NCBI RefSeq assembly: GCF_014189535.1
Contig: NZ_CP050307.1
Location: forward strand, 1,364,001-1,428,000
DNA: 64,000 nt
From: Rhizobium lusitanum
GTDB taxonomy: Bacteria; Pseudomonadota; Alphaproteobacteria; Rhizobiales; Rhizobiaceae
Direction of reading: 5' to 3'
This document shows, in pieces, positions 15,999 through 25,159 of this stretch; within the stretch, counting starts at the first letter, position 1, and every line of letters begins with the position of its first letter. The position numbers and the translations under genes are program-made. The notes below the pieces were generated by a model. That model saw nothing but the letters and a program-made list of their open reading frames with translations, searched no databases and was not told the DNA's origin.

Positions 15999-18925
15999 CA
16001 AGCTATCGCCTTCCCGCTGGCGGTCGGATCGATCGCTCGAAAACCATCAACTTCACCTTCGACGGCAAGGTGCTGACCGGCCATCCCGGCGACACACTTG
16101 CCTCCGCTCTGCTGGCCAACGGCGTCCAGCTCGTCGGCCGCAGCTTCAAATATCATCGGCCGCGTGGCATCCTGACGGCGGGTGCGGCCGAACCCAATGC
16201 GCTGGTGACCACCGGCACCGGCGGTCGGACGGAAGCCAACAGCCGAGCCACGATGGTCGACCTCTATGACGGGCTGATCGCGCGCAGCCAGAACCGCTGG
16301 CCTTCGCTCGGCTTCGATGTCGGCGCAGTCAACGGTCTGCTCTCGCCCTTCCTCGGGGCCGGCTTCTACTACAAAACCTTCATGTGGCCAGCTGCCTTCT
16401 GGGAGAAAGTCTACGAGCCAATAATCCGCAAGGCCGCCGGCCTCGGCAGGGCATCCTATGAGGCCGATCCCGATTCCTATGAGAAATGCTGGGCGCATTG
16501 CGACCTGCTGGTGATCGGCGCCGGACCAACAGGTCTTGCCGCAGCACTCACCGCTGGACGAGCAGGTGCCCGCGTCCTCCTTGCCGACGAGAATTTTGCT
16601 CTTGGCGGCAGTCTGCTGTGCGAGACCGGCCCTGCCCTGCAAGGCATTCTCGACGAACTCGCGACGCTGCCGAACGTGCAGATCCTGCCGCGCACCACCG
16701 TCATCGGCTGGTACGACGACAACGTCTTCGGCGCGGTCGAACGTGTGCAGAAACATGTGGCGACGCCCGATCCGCGCCGTCCGGTCGAACGGTTCTGGCG
16801 CATCATCGCCAAGCAGGCGATCCTTGCGACCGGCGCGGAAGAACGCCCGCTCGTCTTTGGTGGCAACGACATTCCAGGCGTCATGATGGCCGGCGCCATG
16901 CGCAGCTATCTCAACCGTCAGGCCGTCGCCCCCGGCGCCCGCACCGTCGTCTTCACCACCAACCAATCCGGCTACCGCACCGCCGCCGATCTTGAAGCGG
17001 CCGGCGTCGAGGTTGCCGCCATCGTCGATAACCGCAGCGGCGGCGAAAGCTGGAGCGGCAAGGCACCAGCCCTCTCCGGGGGATGCATCATCGACGCGCA
17101 TGGCGGCAAGCAATTGCGCCGTGTGACCATTGCAACGGCGTCCGGCATGCAGGACATCGAGGCCGATGCGCTGGCCATGTCTGGCGGCTGGAGTCCGATC
17201 ATTCACCTTGCCTGCCATCGCGGCGCAAGGCCGGTCTGGTCCGATGAGAAAGCCGCCTTCCTGGCACCGGAACAACAGGACGGCTTGCTGATCGCCGGTT
17301 CTGCCGCCGGTCTCGCCACCACCGAAACCTGCCTTGGCGATGGTGCGCGCAAAGCCGCCGAGGCGCTGGAAGCGATCGGCTTCGGCAGGATCACGCCGGC
17401 CTTCGCTCCGGCAGAAGAGGCCTCTGTTGCCAGCACCCAGCTCTGGTATGTCAAGGGCGGCAAGGGCAAGGCTTTCGTCGATTACCAGAACGACGTGAAC
17501 CTTAAGGATCTCGGCCTTGCCGTGCGCGAAGGCTACGGGCATGTCGAACTCGCCAAGCGCTATACGACCAACGGCATGGCGACCGATCAGGGTAAGCTCT
17601 CCAATATCAACGCCATCGGCATTCTTGCCGAAGCGCGCGGAGTCTCGCCCGGCGAGGTCGGCACCACCACCTTCCGACCCTTCTATACGCCGGTCTCCTT
17701 CGGCGCGCTCACCGGCGCCTCGCGTGGCAAGCATTTCCAGCCGGCCCGCAAGTCGCCGCTGCACAACTGGGCGAGCAAGAACGGCGCAATTTTTGTCGAG
17801 ACGGGCCTCTGGTATCGCTCCTCCTGGTTCCCGCGCCAGGGCGAGACGACATGGCGCGAAAGCGTCGATCGCGAGGTGCTGAACATCCGGAGTAGTGCCG
17901 GGATCTGCGATGTCTCGACGCTCGGCAAGATCGAGATCTACGGCAAGGATGCAGCAGCCTTCCTTGACCGCATCTACTGCAACGGCTTTGCCAAGCTTGC
18001 CGTCGGCAAGGCGCGCTACGGCATCATGCTGCGCGAAGACGGCATGATCTATGACGACGGCACCACCAGCCGGCTTGGCGAAGAGCATTTCTTCATGACG
18101 ACGACGACGGCGCTCGCCGCCGGCGTGCTCACCCATCTCGAATTCTGCGCCCAGACGCTCTGGCCCGAGCTTGAGGTCTATTTTGCCTCCTCGACCGATC
18201 AATGGGCGCAGATGGCGGTCGCCGGTCCGAAATCCCGCGCGATCCTTTCCGAGATCGTCGACGAGGATCTGTCGGATGCCGCCTTCCCGTTCATGAGCGC
18301 CCGCCCGATCACGCTTTTCGGCGGCAAGCTCGAGGGCCGGCTTTTCCGCATCTCTTTCTCAGGCGAACTCGCCTATGAACTCGCCGTGTCCGCGGGCTAT
18401 GGCGAATGGGTGGCCGATGCCATCATGCAGGCCGGCGAAAAGCATGGCATCTGCCCTTACGGCGCGGAAGCGCTCGGCGTCATGCGCATCGAGAAAGGCC
18501 ACGTCACCCATGCCGAGATCAACGGTACAGTAACGCCTGGCGATCTCGGTTTTGGCCGCATGGTCTCGGCGACCAAGATTGATTTCATCGGCAAGGCCAT
18601 GCTCGCCCGCGAGGGTTTGCAATCGCCCGACCGTCCCCGCCTCGTCGGCGTCAAGCCGATCGATCCGGCGACAAGCTTCCGCACCGGCGCCCATATCCTG
18701 GCGGACGGCGCGGCTGCCACACTCGAAAATGACCAGGGCTATGTGACCTCCAGCGCCTTTTCGCCAAGCCTCGGCCATACGATCGGCCTTGCGCTGGTCA
18801 AACGCGGACCAGAGCGTATCGGCGAAAAGGTCATGGTCTGGAATGGTCTGAGAAACGAATTCACCGAGGGGCTGCTTTGCAGCCCGATCTTCATCGATCC
18901 TGAAAACGAGAAGCTCCATGCCTGA
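15995..18925 (+). CDS. mgdC: N-methylglutamate dehydrogenase subunit C (sarcosine-oxidase alpha-like)
   Basis: A 976-residue alpha subunit. It has an N-terminal ferredoxin-like region (NFTFDGKVLTGHPGDTLASALLANG, RSFKYHRPRGILTAG), a pyridine-nucleotide/FAD Rossmann part (DLLVIGAGPTGLAAALTAGR, about residue 168 on), and a C-terminal GcvT domain from about residue 575 (STLGKIEIYGKDAAAFLDRI ... ISFSGELAYELAV). The GcvT part transfers the C1 unit to tetrahydrofolate, giving methylene-THF, which FolD of the same locus can use. Full family length; overlaps mgdB by 4 bp and mgdD by 8 bp. Confidence 0.9.
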   Translation: MTSYRLPAGGRIDRSKTINFTFDGKVLTGHPGDTLASALLANGVQLVGRSFKYHRPRGILTAGAAEPNALVTTGTGGRTEANSRATMVDLYDGLIARSQNRWPSLGFDVGAVNGLLSPFLGAGFYYKTFMWPAAFWEKVYEPIIRKAAGLGRASYEADPDSYEKCWAHCDLLVIGAGPTGLAAALTAGRAGARVLLADENFALGGSLLCETGPALQGILDELATLPNVQILPRTTVIGWYDDNVFGAVERVQKHVATPDPRRPVERFWRIIAKQAILATGAEERPLVFGGNDIPGVMMAGAMRSYLNRQAVAPGARTVVFTTNQSGYRTAADLEAAGVEVAAIVDNRSGGESWSGKAPALSGGCIIDAHGGKQLRRVTIATASGMQDIEADALAMSGGWSPIIHLACHRGARPVWSDEKAAFLAPEQQDGLLIAGSAAGLATTETCLGDGARKAAEALEAIGFGRITPAFAPAEEASVASTQLWYVKGGKGKAFVDYQNDVNLKDLGLAVREGYGHVELAKRYTTNGMATDQGKLSNINAIGILAEARGVSPGEVGTTTFRPFYTPVSFGALTGASRGKHFQPARKSPLHNWASKNGAIFVETGLWYRSSWFPRQGETTWRESVDREVLNIRSSAGICDVSTLGKIEIYGKDAAAFLDRIYCNGFAKLAVGKARYGIMLREDGMIYDDGTTSRLGEEHFFMTTTTALAAGVLTHLEFCAQTLWPELEVYFASSTDQWAQMAVAGPKSRAILSEIVDEDLSDAAFPFMSARPITLFGGKLEGRLFRISFSGELAYELAVSAGYGEWVADAIMQAGEKHGICPYGAEALGVMRIEKGHVTHAEINGTVTPGDLGFGRMVSATKIDFIGKAMLAREGLQSPDRPRLVGVKPIDPATSFRTGAHILADGAAATLENDQGYVTSSAFSPSLGHTIGLALVKRGPERIGEKVMVWNGLRNEFTEGLLCSPIFIDPENEKLHA

Positions 18926-19460
18926 TCGTCCCGAACACAGACCGGTGCTTGCCGGCAACGCCGTCTTGCAAGGTCCCGGCATCCGCTTGGAACCCCTGCC
19001 GGAAGGCCATCTGCTGCATGTCATGGGCGCGATCGACGATGAGGGCCTTGCCGGCCATCTTTCCGCCGTCGGGCTTGAAGCGAGCACGATCCGCTCCGCC
19101 GGATACCGGCAATGGTTTATCGCAGGCGACGATGCACTTCCATCGTCGCGTATCGCTGCCCTTTCCTCGGCCCTGCAGGGAAGCGCCTTCGTCTCCGACC
19201 AGAGCCATGGCCGCGTCCGCATCGGCCTCTCCGGCCCACAGGCAGCCGAACTGCTCGCCAAAGGCACGGCCGTCGATCTGCATCCCTCGGCATTTTCGGA
19301 AGGCCGCTCGACCGTCACGCTGTTCGGCCATATTACGCTGCAACTGACGCGCATTGGTGCTGACAGTTTCGAGCTGACGGCGCTACGCAGCTTTGCCGAA
19401 GCGCTCTATGAGGAGCTTGAAGCCCTGGCGGTTTCGCTCGGTGCCGCGCCTGAGCTTTAA
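18918..19460 (+). CDS. mgdD: N-methylglutamate dehydrogenase subunit D (sarcosine-oxidase gamma-like)
   Basis: A 180-residue SoxG-type subunit, distantly related to GcvT. Recognisable parts are GRVRIGLSGPQAAELLAKGTAVDLHPSAF and the C-terminal RSFAEALYEELEALAVSLG. It completes the heterotetramer. Its ATG overlaps the mgdC stop by 8 bp, and the next gene begins 149 bp later with its own promoter, so this is the end of the operon. Confidence 0.88.
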   Translation: MPDRPEHRPVLAGNAVLQGPGIRLEPLPEGHLLHVMGAIDDEGLAGHLSAVGLEASTIRSAGYRQWFIAGDDALPSSRIAALSSALQGSAFVSDQSHGRVRIGLSGPQAAELLAKGTAVDLHPSAFSEGRSTVTLFGHITLQLTRIGADSFELTALRSFAEALYEELEALAVSLGAAPEL

Positions 19461-19538
19461 TCCGCCGCCTTCAGCTCTCCCCAACAAGGGCATCTATTCC
19501 CTTGAGAGTCCGATGTTTTGGCATCGAGCTCCATTGTC

Positions 19539-19554
19539 TTTTTGCAAATGCAAC
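19539..19554. promoter_or_regulatory. Mur-box-like site upstream of mur
   Basis: TTTTTGCAAATGCAAC lies 56 bp before the mur start codon. Fifteen of its bases (TTTTGCAAATGCAAC) recur exactly in the sitA promoter region at 23752-23766. Rhizobial manganese-responsive sites are rich in TGCAA/TTGCA, so this is a candidate autoregulatory site. Confidence 0.5.
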
Positions 19555-19609
19555 ACAACTGGGTTAGAGCGGTTCATTCCCAACCGAACCTGATCCGGCC
19601 GACATACTC

Positions 19610-20059
19610 ATGCATTTCAAGAAGGACATAGCCGCACTCTGCAAGGAAAACGGGCTCCGTCTGACCGGGCCGCGGAAGGTCATCATGCAGGTTCTGTCGG
19701 CATCATCGGATCATCCCGACGCGGTAGAGCTGCATCGGCGCGTCAGCGAAATCGATCCGGGCATAGCGATCGCCACCGTCTACCGCACCGTCAATTTGCT
19801 GCAGGAAAAGGGTGTGCTCGAGAAGCACACATTCGGCGACGGCCGGGCTCGCTTCGAAAGCGCCGACCACGAGCACCATGACCATCTGATCAATGTCGAA
19901 ACCGGCGATGTGATCGAATTCCGCTCCGACGAAATCGAGCGGCTACAGGAAGAGATTGCCCGCCAGCACGGCTTCACGATCGTCAGCCACAAGCTGCAAA
20001 TCTACGTCAAGCCGATCGACAAGAAGCGCCCGCCCGGGAAGGGCAAGGAAACGGCCTAG
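19610..20059 (+). CDS. mur: Fur-family manganese uptake regulator
   Basis: A 149-residue Fur-family protein: winged helix (LCKENGLRLTGPRKVIMQVLSAS ... IAIATVYRTVNLLQEKGVLEKHTF) and a C-terminal metal domain with the HEHHDHLIN histidine cluster. No CxxC zinc pair is present, as usual for rhizobial Mur. In Rhizobium and Sinorhizobium the Fur homologue senses manganese and represses sitABCD, and here it is convergent with a sitABCD operon, 36 bp apart. The upstream site sharing 15 bp with the sitA promoter supports Mur over an iron-sensing Fur. Confidence 0.85.
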   Translation: MHFKKDIAALCKENGLRLTGPRKVIMQVLSASSDHPDAVELHRRVSEIDPGIAIATVYRTVNLLQEKGVLEKHTFGDGRARFESADHEHHDHLINVETGDVIEFRSDEIERLQEEIARQHGFTIVSHKLQIYVKPIDKKRPPGKGKETA

Positions 20060-20095
20060 CAAGGCTGCTCCGAGCCGCCTCCGGTAAAATCTCCC

Positions 20096-20941
20096 TTACA
20101 TCGTCTCAGGTGCTTCCGACCGCACTGCCCTGCGGGCGGTGTGAAGAAAGGCGCCGACGAAGGTGATGGCAAGCAGCAGCACGATGGTTGGCGCAGGCGC
20201 GCTGTCGATGAAGAAGGACAGATAAACGCCGGCGAATGCCGCCGTCACCGCAATCACGACCGACAGGATGAGCATGACACTGAACCTGCGCGCCAACAGA
20301 TAGGCGATGGAGCCCGGTGCGATCAGCAGGGAGATGGCCAGAATAATCCCGACCGACTGCAACGTCGCCACGATCGTCAGCGACAGCAGGCAGAGCAGGC
20401 CATAATGGAGTAGGTTAACCCTGAGGCCGACCGCCCTTGCCTGTGCCGGATCGAAGGCATGCAGCAGCAAGTCGCGCCACTTGACGGCGATGACGACGGC
20501 CGCCAGTACGGCAATGGCCGCAGTCTCCACAATGTCCTGAAATCCGATGCCGAGCATATCGCCAAACAGGATGTGATCGAGATGCACCTCGGACTGGATT
20601 TTCACATAGAGAACCAGGCCAAAGCCGAACATGCCCGAGAACACGATGCCCATCACCGTATCCTGCTTGATACGGCTATTGTCTTTGAGAAAGCCGGTGG
20701 CAAGGGCGCAGACCATGCCGGCGGCAAAGGCACCGACCGCCAGGGGAAAGCCGACGATATAGGCGATGACCACGCCCGGAAACACCGCATGGCTCATGGC
20801 ATCCCCCATGAGCGCCCAGCCCTTGAGCACCAGGAAGCAGGACAGCAACGCCGTCGGCACCGCAATCAGCACCGAGATGATCAGGGCGTTGACCATGAAG
20901 TCGAACTGGAACGGCGCCAGCAGGGTGGATAGAGCATTCAT
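20096..20941 (-). CDS. sitD: Manganese ABC transporter permease SitD
   Basis: A 281-residue ABC-3 family membrane permease with about eight hydrophobic segments. Family wording includes SCFLVLKGWALMGDAMSHAVFPGVVIAY and PGSIAYLLARRF. It forms the channel with SitC for import of Mn2+ (and possibly Fe2+). The ATG overlaps the sitC stop by 4 bp. It is the last gene of sitABCD. Confidence 0.92.
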   Translation of the reverse strand: MNALSTLLAPFQFDFMVNALIISVLIAVPTALLSCFLVLKGWALMGDAMSHAVFPGVVIAYIVGFPLAVGAFAAGMVCALATGFLKDNSRIKQDTVMGIVFSGMFGFGLVLYVKIQSEVHLDHILFGDMLGIGFQDIVETAAIAVLAAVVIAVKWRDLLLHAFDPAQARAVGLRVNLLHYGLLCLLSLTIVATLQSVGIILAISLLIAPGSIAYLLARRFSVMLILSVVIAVTAAFAGVYLSFFIDSAPAPTIVLLLAITFVGAFLHTARRAVRSEAPETM

Positions 20942-21795
20942 GGTGTCACCTCCCGCCCTTCCGCCGCCCTGCGTCGGGCGGCAAGCATGCCGTGCTTGGG
21001 CGCGAGGAAGAAGGCGACGAGGAAGATCAGCGTCTGGAACACGATGATGATGCCGCCGGTGGCACCATCAAGGAAATAGCTTGCGTAAGCGCCCACGAAG
21101 CTACTCACGGCTCCGATCGCGACCGCAATAACGAGCAGCCGCGGGAAGCGATCCGTCAGCAAATAGGCTGTCGCTCCTGGTGTCACCACCATGCAGATCA
21201 CGAGAAAGGCGCCGACCGTCTGGAGTGCCGCGACCGTCGAGGCGGAGAGCAGCGTGAAGAACAGGATCTTGAGTGCTGTCGGATTGAGGCCGATCGAACG
21301 GGCATGGGTCTCGTCGAAGAAGGTCACCATCAAGTCCTTCCATTTCACCAGCAGGATGGCGAGCGAAACGAAGCCTATAATGGCGAGCTGAAGCGTGTCT
21401 TCCGGTGTAATGGCGAGGATATTGCCGAGCACGATGGTCTGGATGTTCACTGCCGCAGGCTTGAGCGAAACGATGAACAGGCCTAGCCCGAAAAACGAGG
21501 AGAAGATCAGCCCGATAATGGCATCCTCCTTCAGTTTCGTGCGCTGGTTCAGGAACAGCATCGCCGCCGCCGCAAGCCCACCGGAGAAGAAGGCGCCGAT
21601 CGAAAAGGGAAGCCCGAGCATATAGGCACCGGCGACACCGGGCACGATGGAGTGAGACAGCGCATCCCCGATCAGCGACCAGCCCTTGAGCATCAGGAAG
21701 CAGGAAAGAAACGCACATACCGCGCCCACCAACGCCGAAACCCACATGGCGTTGAGCATGTAATTGTAGCCGAAGGGTTCGAGAAGGGAGGCCAT
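20938..21795 (-). CDS. sitC: Manganese ABC transporter permease SitC
   Basis: A 285-residue ABC-3 permease, paralogous to SitD (SCFLMLKGWSLIGDALSHSIVPGVAGAY; PGATAYLLTDRFPRL). Its first base overlaps the last base of the sitB stop codon. Together with SitD it makes the membrane channel. The C-terminus ends in a short charged tail (RRRAAEGREVTP). Confidence 0.92.
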   Translation of the reverse strand: MASLLEPFGYNYMLNAMWVSALVGAVCAFLSCFLMLKGWSLIGDALSHSIVPGVAGAYMLGLPFSIGAFFSGGLAAAAMLFLNQRTKLKEDAIIGLIFSSFFGLGLFIVSLKPAAVNIQTIVLGNILAITPEDTLQLAIIGFVSLAILLVKWKDLMVTFFDETHARSIGLNPTALKILFFTLLSASTVAALQTVGAFLVICMVVTPGATAYLLTDRFPRLLVIAVAIGAVSSFVGAYASYFLDGATGGIIIVFQTLIFLVAFFLAPKHGMLAARRRAAEGREVTP

Positions 21796-22634
21796 CAGAC
21801 ATGCTCTCCGTGTTCGTTTGCGGAGACATTCGCGGATGGCTTGCCGGCCGGGCCGTTGAGCACGAAATGGCGAAGCACGCCGCCGAACGTCCTTTCGAGG
21901 TTCTCCTGCGTGAAGGTCTCCTCGGTCGGTCCATAGGCAAGTACGGTGCCCTTTATGAGTACGGTGCGATCGCAGAACTCCGGCACGGAACCGAGATTGT
22001 GCGTCGAGACCAGCATCACCCGGCCATCGTCACATAGCGAGCGCAGCAATTTGACAATCGCTTCCTCGGTCTTCACATCGACGCCGGTGAAAGGCTCGTC
22101 GAGCAGGATGACGCGGCTGTCCTGCGCCAGAGCACGAGCCAGGAAGACGCGTTTCTTCTGGCCGCCGGACAATTCGCCGATCTGACGTTTGCGGAATTCG
22201 CTCATGTCGACGCGCGCCAGTGCCCTGGATACGGCTTCATGATCGGCCGCCTTCGCAATCCGCATCATGCCCATATGGCCGTAGCGGCCCATCATGACGA
22301 CATCCTCGACCAGGACCGGGAAATTCCAGTCGACCTCTTCCGCCTGCGGCACATAGGCGACCAGATTTTGCCGCAGCGCCTGTTTGACCGGCAGTCCCAA
22401 GACCGAAATCTCGCCCTTTGCCAGACGCACGAAACCCATGATCGCCTTGAAGAGCGTCGATTTTCCCGAGCCATTGACGCCGACCAGCGCCGTGATGGTG
22501 CCCGCCGGGATCTTGAAGCTGGCATCGCGCAGTGCCGTGTGGCCGTTGCGATAGGTGACGGTGGCATCCTTCACGACAATGCCGCCCCCCGCATCCGCAG
22601 GTGCTGGGGAGATGCGGGTGGCGACCGCGTTCAT
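21795..22634 (-). CDS. sitB: Manganese ABC transporter ATPase SitB
   Basis: A 279-residue ABC ATPase: Walker [11 protein letters not shown]-loop region [10 protein letters not shown], signature [15 protein letters not shown], Walker [13 protein letters not shown] and the switch histidine in STHNLGS. The SitB/ZnuC-like length and location between the binding protein and permease genes define its role. The ATG overlaps the sitA stop (ATGA). Confidence 0.93.
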   Translation of the reverse strand: MNAVATRISPAPADAGGGIVVKDATVTYRNGHTALRDASFKIPAGTITALVGVNGSGKSTLFKAIMGFVRLAKGEISVLGLPVKQALRQNLVAYVPQAEEVDWNFPVLVEDVVMMGRYGHMGMMRIAKAADHEAVSRALARVDMSEFRKRQIGELSGGQKKRVFLARALAQDSRVILLDEPFTGVDVKTEEAIVKLLRSLCDDGRVMLVSTHNLGSVPEFCDRTVLIKGTVLAYGPTEETFTQENLERTFGGVLRHFVLNGPAGKPSANVSANEHGEHV

Positions 22635-23560
22635 TGCGACAGTCCCTCGGCGAGCCCCTTGGCAACGGTGTCGGAGGTGACGCGCAGGAGATCCACATAG
22701 GTCGGCACTGGGCCATCGGCCTCGCTCAACGAGTCAACATAGAGCACACCGCCATAATGGGTGCCGGTTTCGCGGGCGACCTGCCGGGCCGGCTTATCGG
22801 AGATGGTGCTTTCGCTGAAGACCGCGCTGATCCTGTTGGCGCGCACGGCATCGACCACCTTGCGCACTTGCTGCGGGATGCCCTGCTGGTCGGCATTGAT
22901 CGGCCAGAGATAGAGTTCCTTCAGGCCGAAATCGCGGGCCAGATAGGAAAAGGCGCCTTCGCTCGAAACCAGCCAGCGCTTGTCTTCCGGAATAGTATCA
23001 AGTTTCTCGCGGATCGGCGCGATGGTCGCCTCGATCTTCGTCTTGTAGGCCTCCGCATTGGCCTTGTAGATCTCGGCATTCTTCGGATCGTATTTGACGA
23101 AGGCATCGCGGATGTTGTCGACATAGACGATCGCATTCTTCGGCGACATCCAGGCATGCGGATTGGGCTTACCGTTATAAGGCCCTTCCGTGATACCCAT
23201 CGGCTCGATGCCGGTCGAGACCACGACGTCGGGGACGTCCTTCAGGTGTCGATAGAACTTCTGGAACCAGAGTTCGAGATTGAGACCGTTCGAGAACAGA
23301 AGCTGTGCACCCTGCGCCCGCTGAATGTCGCCGGGCGTCGGCTGATATTCATGGATCTCGGCGCCGGGCTTGGTAATCGACTCGACGATGGCGGCATCGC
23401 CGGCCACATTCTTCGCCATGTCGGCGATCACCGTGAAGGTCGTTACCGCCTTGAATTTCTGATTGGCGGCCTCCTCAGCGGCCGCACCGCCGGCCATCAG
23501 GCCGAGTGCCACGAAACCTGCCAATCCCCCAAGGACCGTGCGTCGGGCGCGATCTAACAT
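22631..23560 (-). CDS. sitA: Manganese-binding periplasmic protein SitA
   Basis: A 309-residue ABC metal-binding (ZnuA/PsaA-type) protein. The N-terminus [25 protein letters not shown] is a signal peptide with a twin arginine. Metal-site segments are [14 protein letters not shown] (first His), [13 protein letters not shown] (second His), [12 protein letters not shown] (Glu) and [11 protein letters not shown] (near the Asp). No His-rich loop is seen, which fits Mn/Fe rather than Zn. GGAGAG precedes the start by 9 nt. Two Mur-box-like palindromes lie upstream, so expression is probably repressed under high manganese. Confidence 0.92.
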   Translation of the reverse strand: MLDRARRTVLGGLAGFVALGLMAGGAAAEEAANQKFKAVTTFTVIADMAKNVAGDAAIVESITKPGAEIHEYQPTPGDIQRAQGAQLLFSNGLNLELWFQKFYRHLKDVPDVVVSTGIEPMGITEGPYNGKPNPHAWMSPKNAIVYVDNIRDAFVKYDPKNAEIYKANAEAYKTKIEATIAPIREKLDTIPEDKRWLVSSEGAFSYLARDFGLKELYLWPINADQQGIPQQVRKVVDAVRANRISAVFSESTISDKPARQVARETGTHYGGVLYVDSLSEADGPVPTYVDLLRVTSDTVAKGLAEGLSQ

Positions 23561-23719
23561 GAAACTGTCTCTCCTTCTTTCTTGTCCGGACCTGAATATT
23601 CAACCCGTCCCGACAGCCAGGCTTACCCGTCGGGCCTTCATGGGCGCGCAAAATACCGTTCGGCTGCGGGCATCCGCAGCCGGTGAAACTTGAATCGATC
23701 GCTGGCTCAGCCCGCCCCC

Positions 23720-23740
23720 TGTTGCGAATTATTCGCAACA
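23720..23740. promoter_or_regulatory. 21-bp palindrome upstream of sitA, candidate Mur site
   Basis: A perfect inverted repeat with 10-bp arms (TGTTGCGAAT / ATTCGCAACA) around one central base lies 160 bp before sitA. It resembles other TTGC/GCAA-rich metalloregulator sites of rhizobia. Confidence 0.5.
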
Positions 23741-23751
23741 TTTGAACAAAA

Positions 23752-23778
23752 TTTTGCAAATGCAACTCATTTGCAAAA
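23752..23778. promoter_or_regulatory. Second palindrome upstream of sitA, candidate Mur site
   Basis: Perfect 11-bp arms (TTTTGCAAATG / CATTTGCAAAA) around 5 bases. The left half with its spacer is identical over 15 bp to the site upstream of mur, linking the two promoters to one regulator. Confidence 0.55.
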
Positions 23779-23961
23779 CTATCCGCCACACCCCACAAAC
23801 TAATAATTATGCAATTGCGACTGAATTGCAATAAGATTCGCATGCGTTCGCAAATTTCTGGCGAAGTAAACGCGATAGACCCCGTACAGTTGCTGACCGT
23901 GAATGCGACCCGAGACGAGAGCGCGCCACAAAAGGGTGGCGTTCTCAACCTCGACGTGACG

Positions 23962-24394
23962 TTATCGGCGCGGATACGCTGCCCGGCACACGGACATCAC
24001 GGTGTCGCGCAGCCAACGATGTGCTGGATCGGCATCCATTCGAGGATGCCAAATTGCCGATACCTTAAACTCCGACGTTGGGACCGGGGGTTCGAAAATG
24101 GCAAGACCCGACGTGGCGGCGTGATCGGTTGTCAAACCATTGCCAAAGCACGAACGCGGCACGAGCGCGACCAGATCCGATTGGCGCGATCCGCATCGCA
24201 TCCGGATACCCCGGCACGACAACCCTTATTGTCCGCTTGAGGCCGAGTTTCTCCAGGGCGGTATCGATCGGCTCGATCGCATTCCCTTCCTTGGACGCGA
24301 CAATATGGTCACAGGCCGCATAGCTCGGCGGACCGGGCGCACGGCTGACCATCGAAGAGAGCATTCCTAGCCTGGTGAACGTCCTTCTCGCCAA
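23962..24394 (-). pseudogene. LysR-family regulator remnant, frameshifted
   Basis: Two adjacent minus-strand frames together give the C-terminal third of a LysR effector domain. The first (24394 to about 24200) reads YAACDHIVASKEGNAIEPID then LEKLGLKRTIRVVVPGYPDAM; the second (from about 24195) continues SDLVALVPRS ... LAIFEPPVPTSEFKVSAIWHP and DADPAHRWLRDTV. LysR proteins have exactly this order, so a single-base change near 24195 split the frame. The DNA-binding half is absent upstream. The remnant is non-functional. Confidence 0.7.
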
Positions 24395-24566
24395 ACAGGG
24401 AAAACCGGGCCTGGAATATCTCGACTACCTCGGCCTTACTGTTCCCTGGTGAAATGGCGGCTTCATATTTCTGGAGCGGGTCAAAAACGCGCTATCCAAT
24501 TTCGATTGGGAGTTGATCTTCGTCGATGACAACTCCTCGGACGGAACAGCACGACCCGGCGGTTGA
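24364..24566 (+). pseudogene. Family 2 glycosyltransferase N-terminal remnant
   Basis: In one plus-strand frame the sequence reads LGLTVPW, stop, NGGFIFLERVKNALSNFDWE, then LIFVDDNSSDGTA before a second stop. This is the N-terminal nucleotide-sugar site of dolichol-phosphate-mannosyltransferase-like GT2 enzymes (VVPxxNExxN ... FVDDxSxDGT), with an in-frame TGA where the conserved Asn-Glu region should be. Nothing recognisable follows. It adds to the picture of a decayed stretch between sitA and the porin. Confidence 0.55.
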
Positions 24567-25159
24567 ATCTCGCGATGCTTGCCGGCTTGGCCGCAGCCAT
24601 TCTCTCCGTGGGGCTCGCGGTTGGAAAACCGGGCTCGGACAAGATCGAGATCGAGGATGCACGAGAAATCGCCTGCCCCTTGAGCGTCCATGGCTCCGCT
24701 CCCTATTCAACCGGCACAACCCGGAATGTCGTGCTTTGGCCTGCCCTGGACAGGACGGTGGAGAACCGAAATCAGATTGATACGCCAAAATACGACTAGC
24801 GCAATAATGGTAATATTACCTTAGTTTACAGTAATAAAAGCTCGTAATTAAATGATTCTCCACACAACAACTAATTAAACACGGGCATTACAATCATTTG
24901 ATGTGTTTTGTTTCTGTAAGTTTCTGGATATTTTCCGTGACACGGACGATGTTGCCTACATACAACAATAATACAGACTCTAATCCAATATTTTCACTTA
25001 TATGTACTTCGGTCGTTCTCACCTTTCTCCGTTCTTGGTAGCTCATTTGGGAGAAGTCGGATGGCTTCTGAATGGGGAAACGTTCGAAATGGGATTGAAA
25101 CACGGCGGACTTGGTTCGTGCGCCATTTCCCAGCTCGACTTACACGGATTGGAACTAGA
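24567..25159. other. Gene-poor AT-rich stretch and porin leader
   Basis: No credible gene is seen between the glycosyltransferase remnant and the porin. From about 24800 the sequence becomes AT-rich, with a GGTAATATTACC palindrome at 24809-24820. The porin frame stays open for 33 codons upstream of its start, but that part does not look like protein. Confidence 0.5.
24809..24820. promoter_or_regulatory. Perfect 12-bp palindrome in the porin upstream region
   Basis: GGTAATATTACC, 340 bp before the porin start, in AT-rich DNA. It could be an operator or simply a chance palindrome; no regulator is adjacent. Confidence 0.25.

Noticed and set aside
15950..18202. 750-codon minus-strand frame
   Set aside because: Antisense to mgdC, which has full family motifs; the frame stays open only because of high GC at codon third positions.
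24894..25103. 69-codon minus-strand frame before the porin
   Set aside because: AT-rich, no ribosome-binding site, no family likeness; probably porin upstream region.
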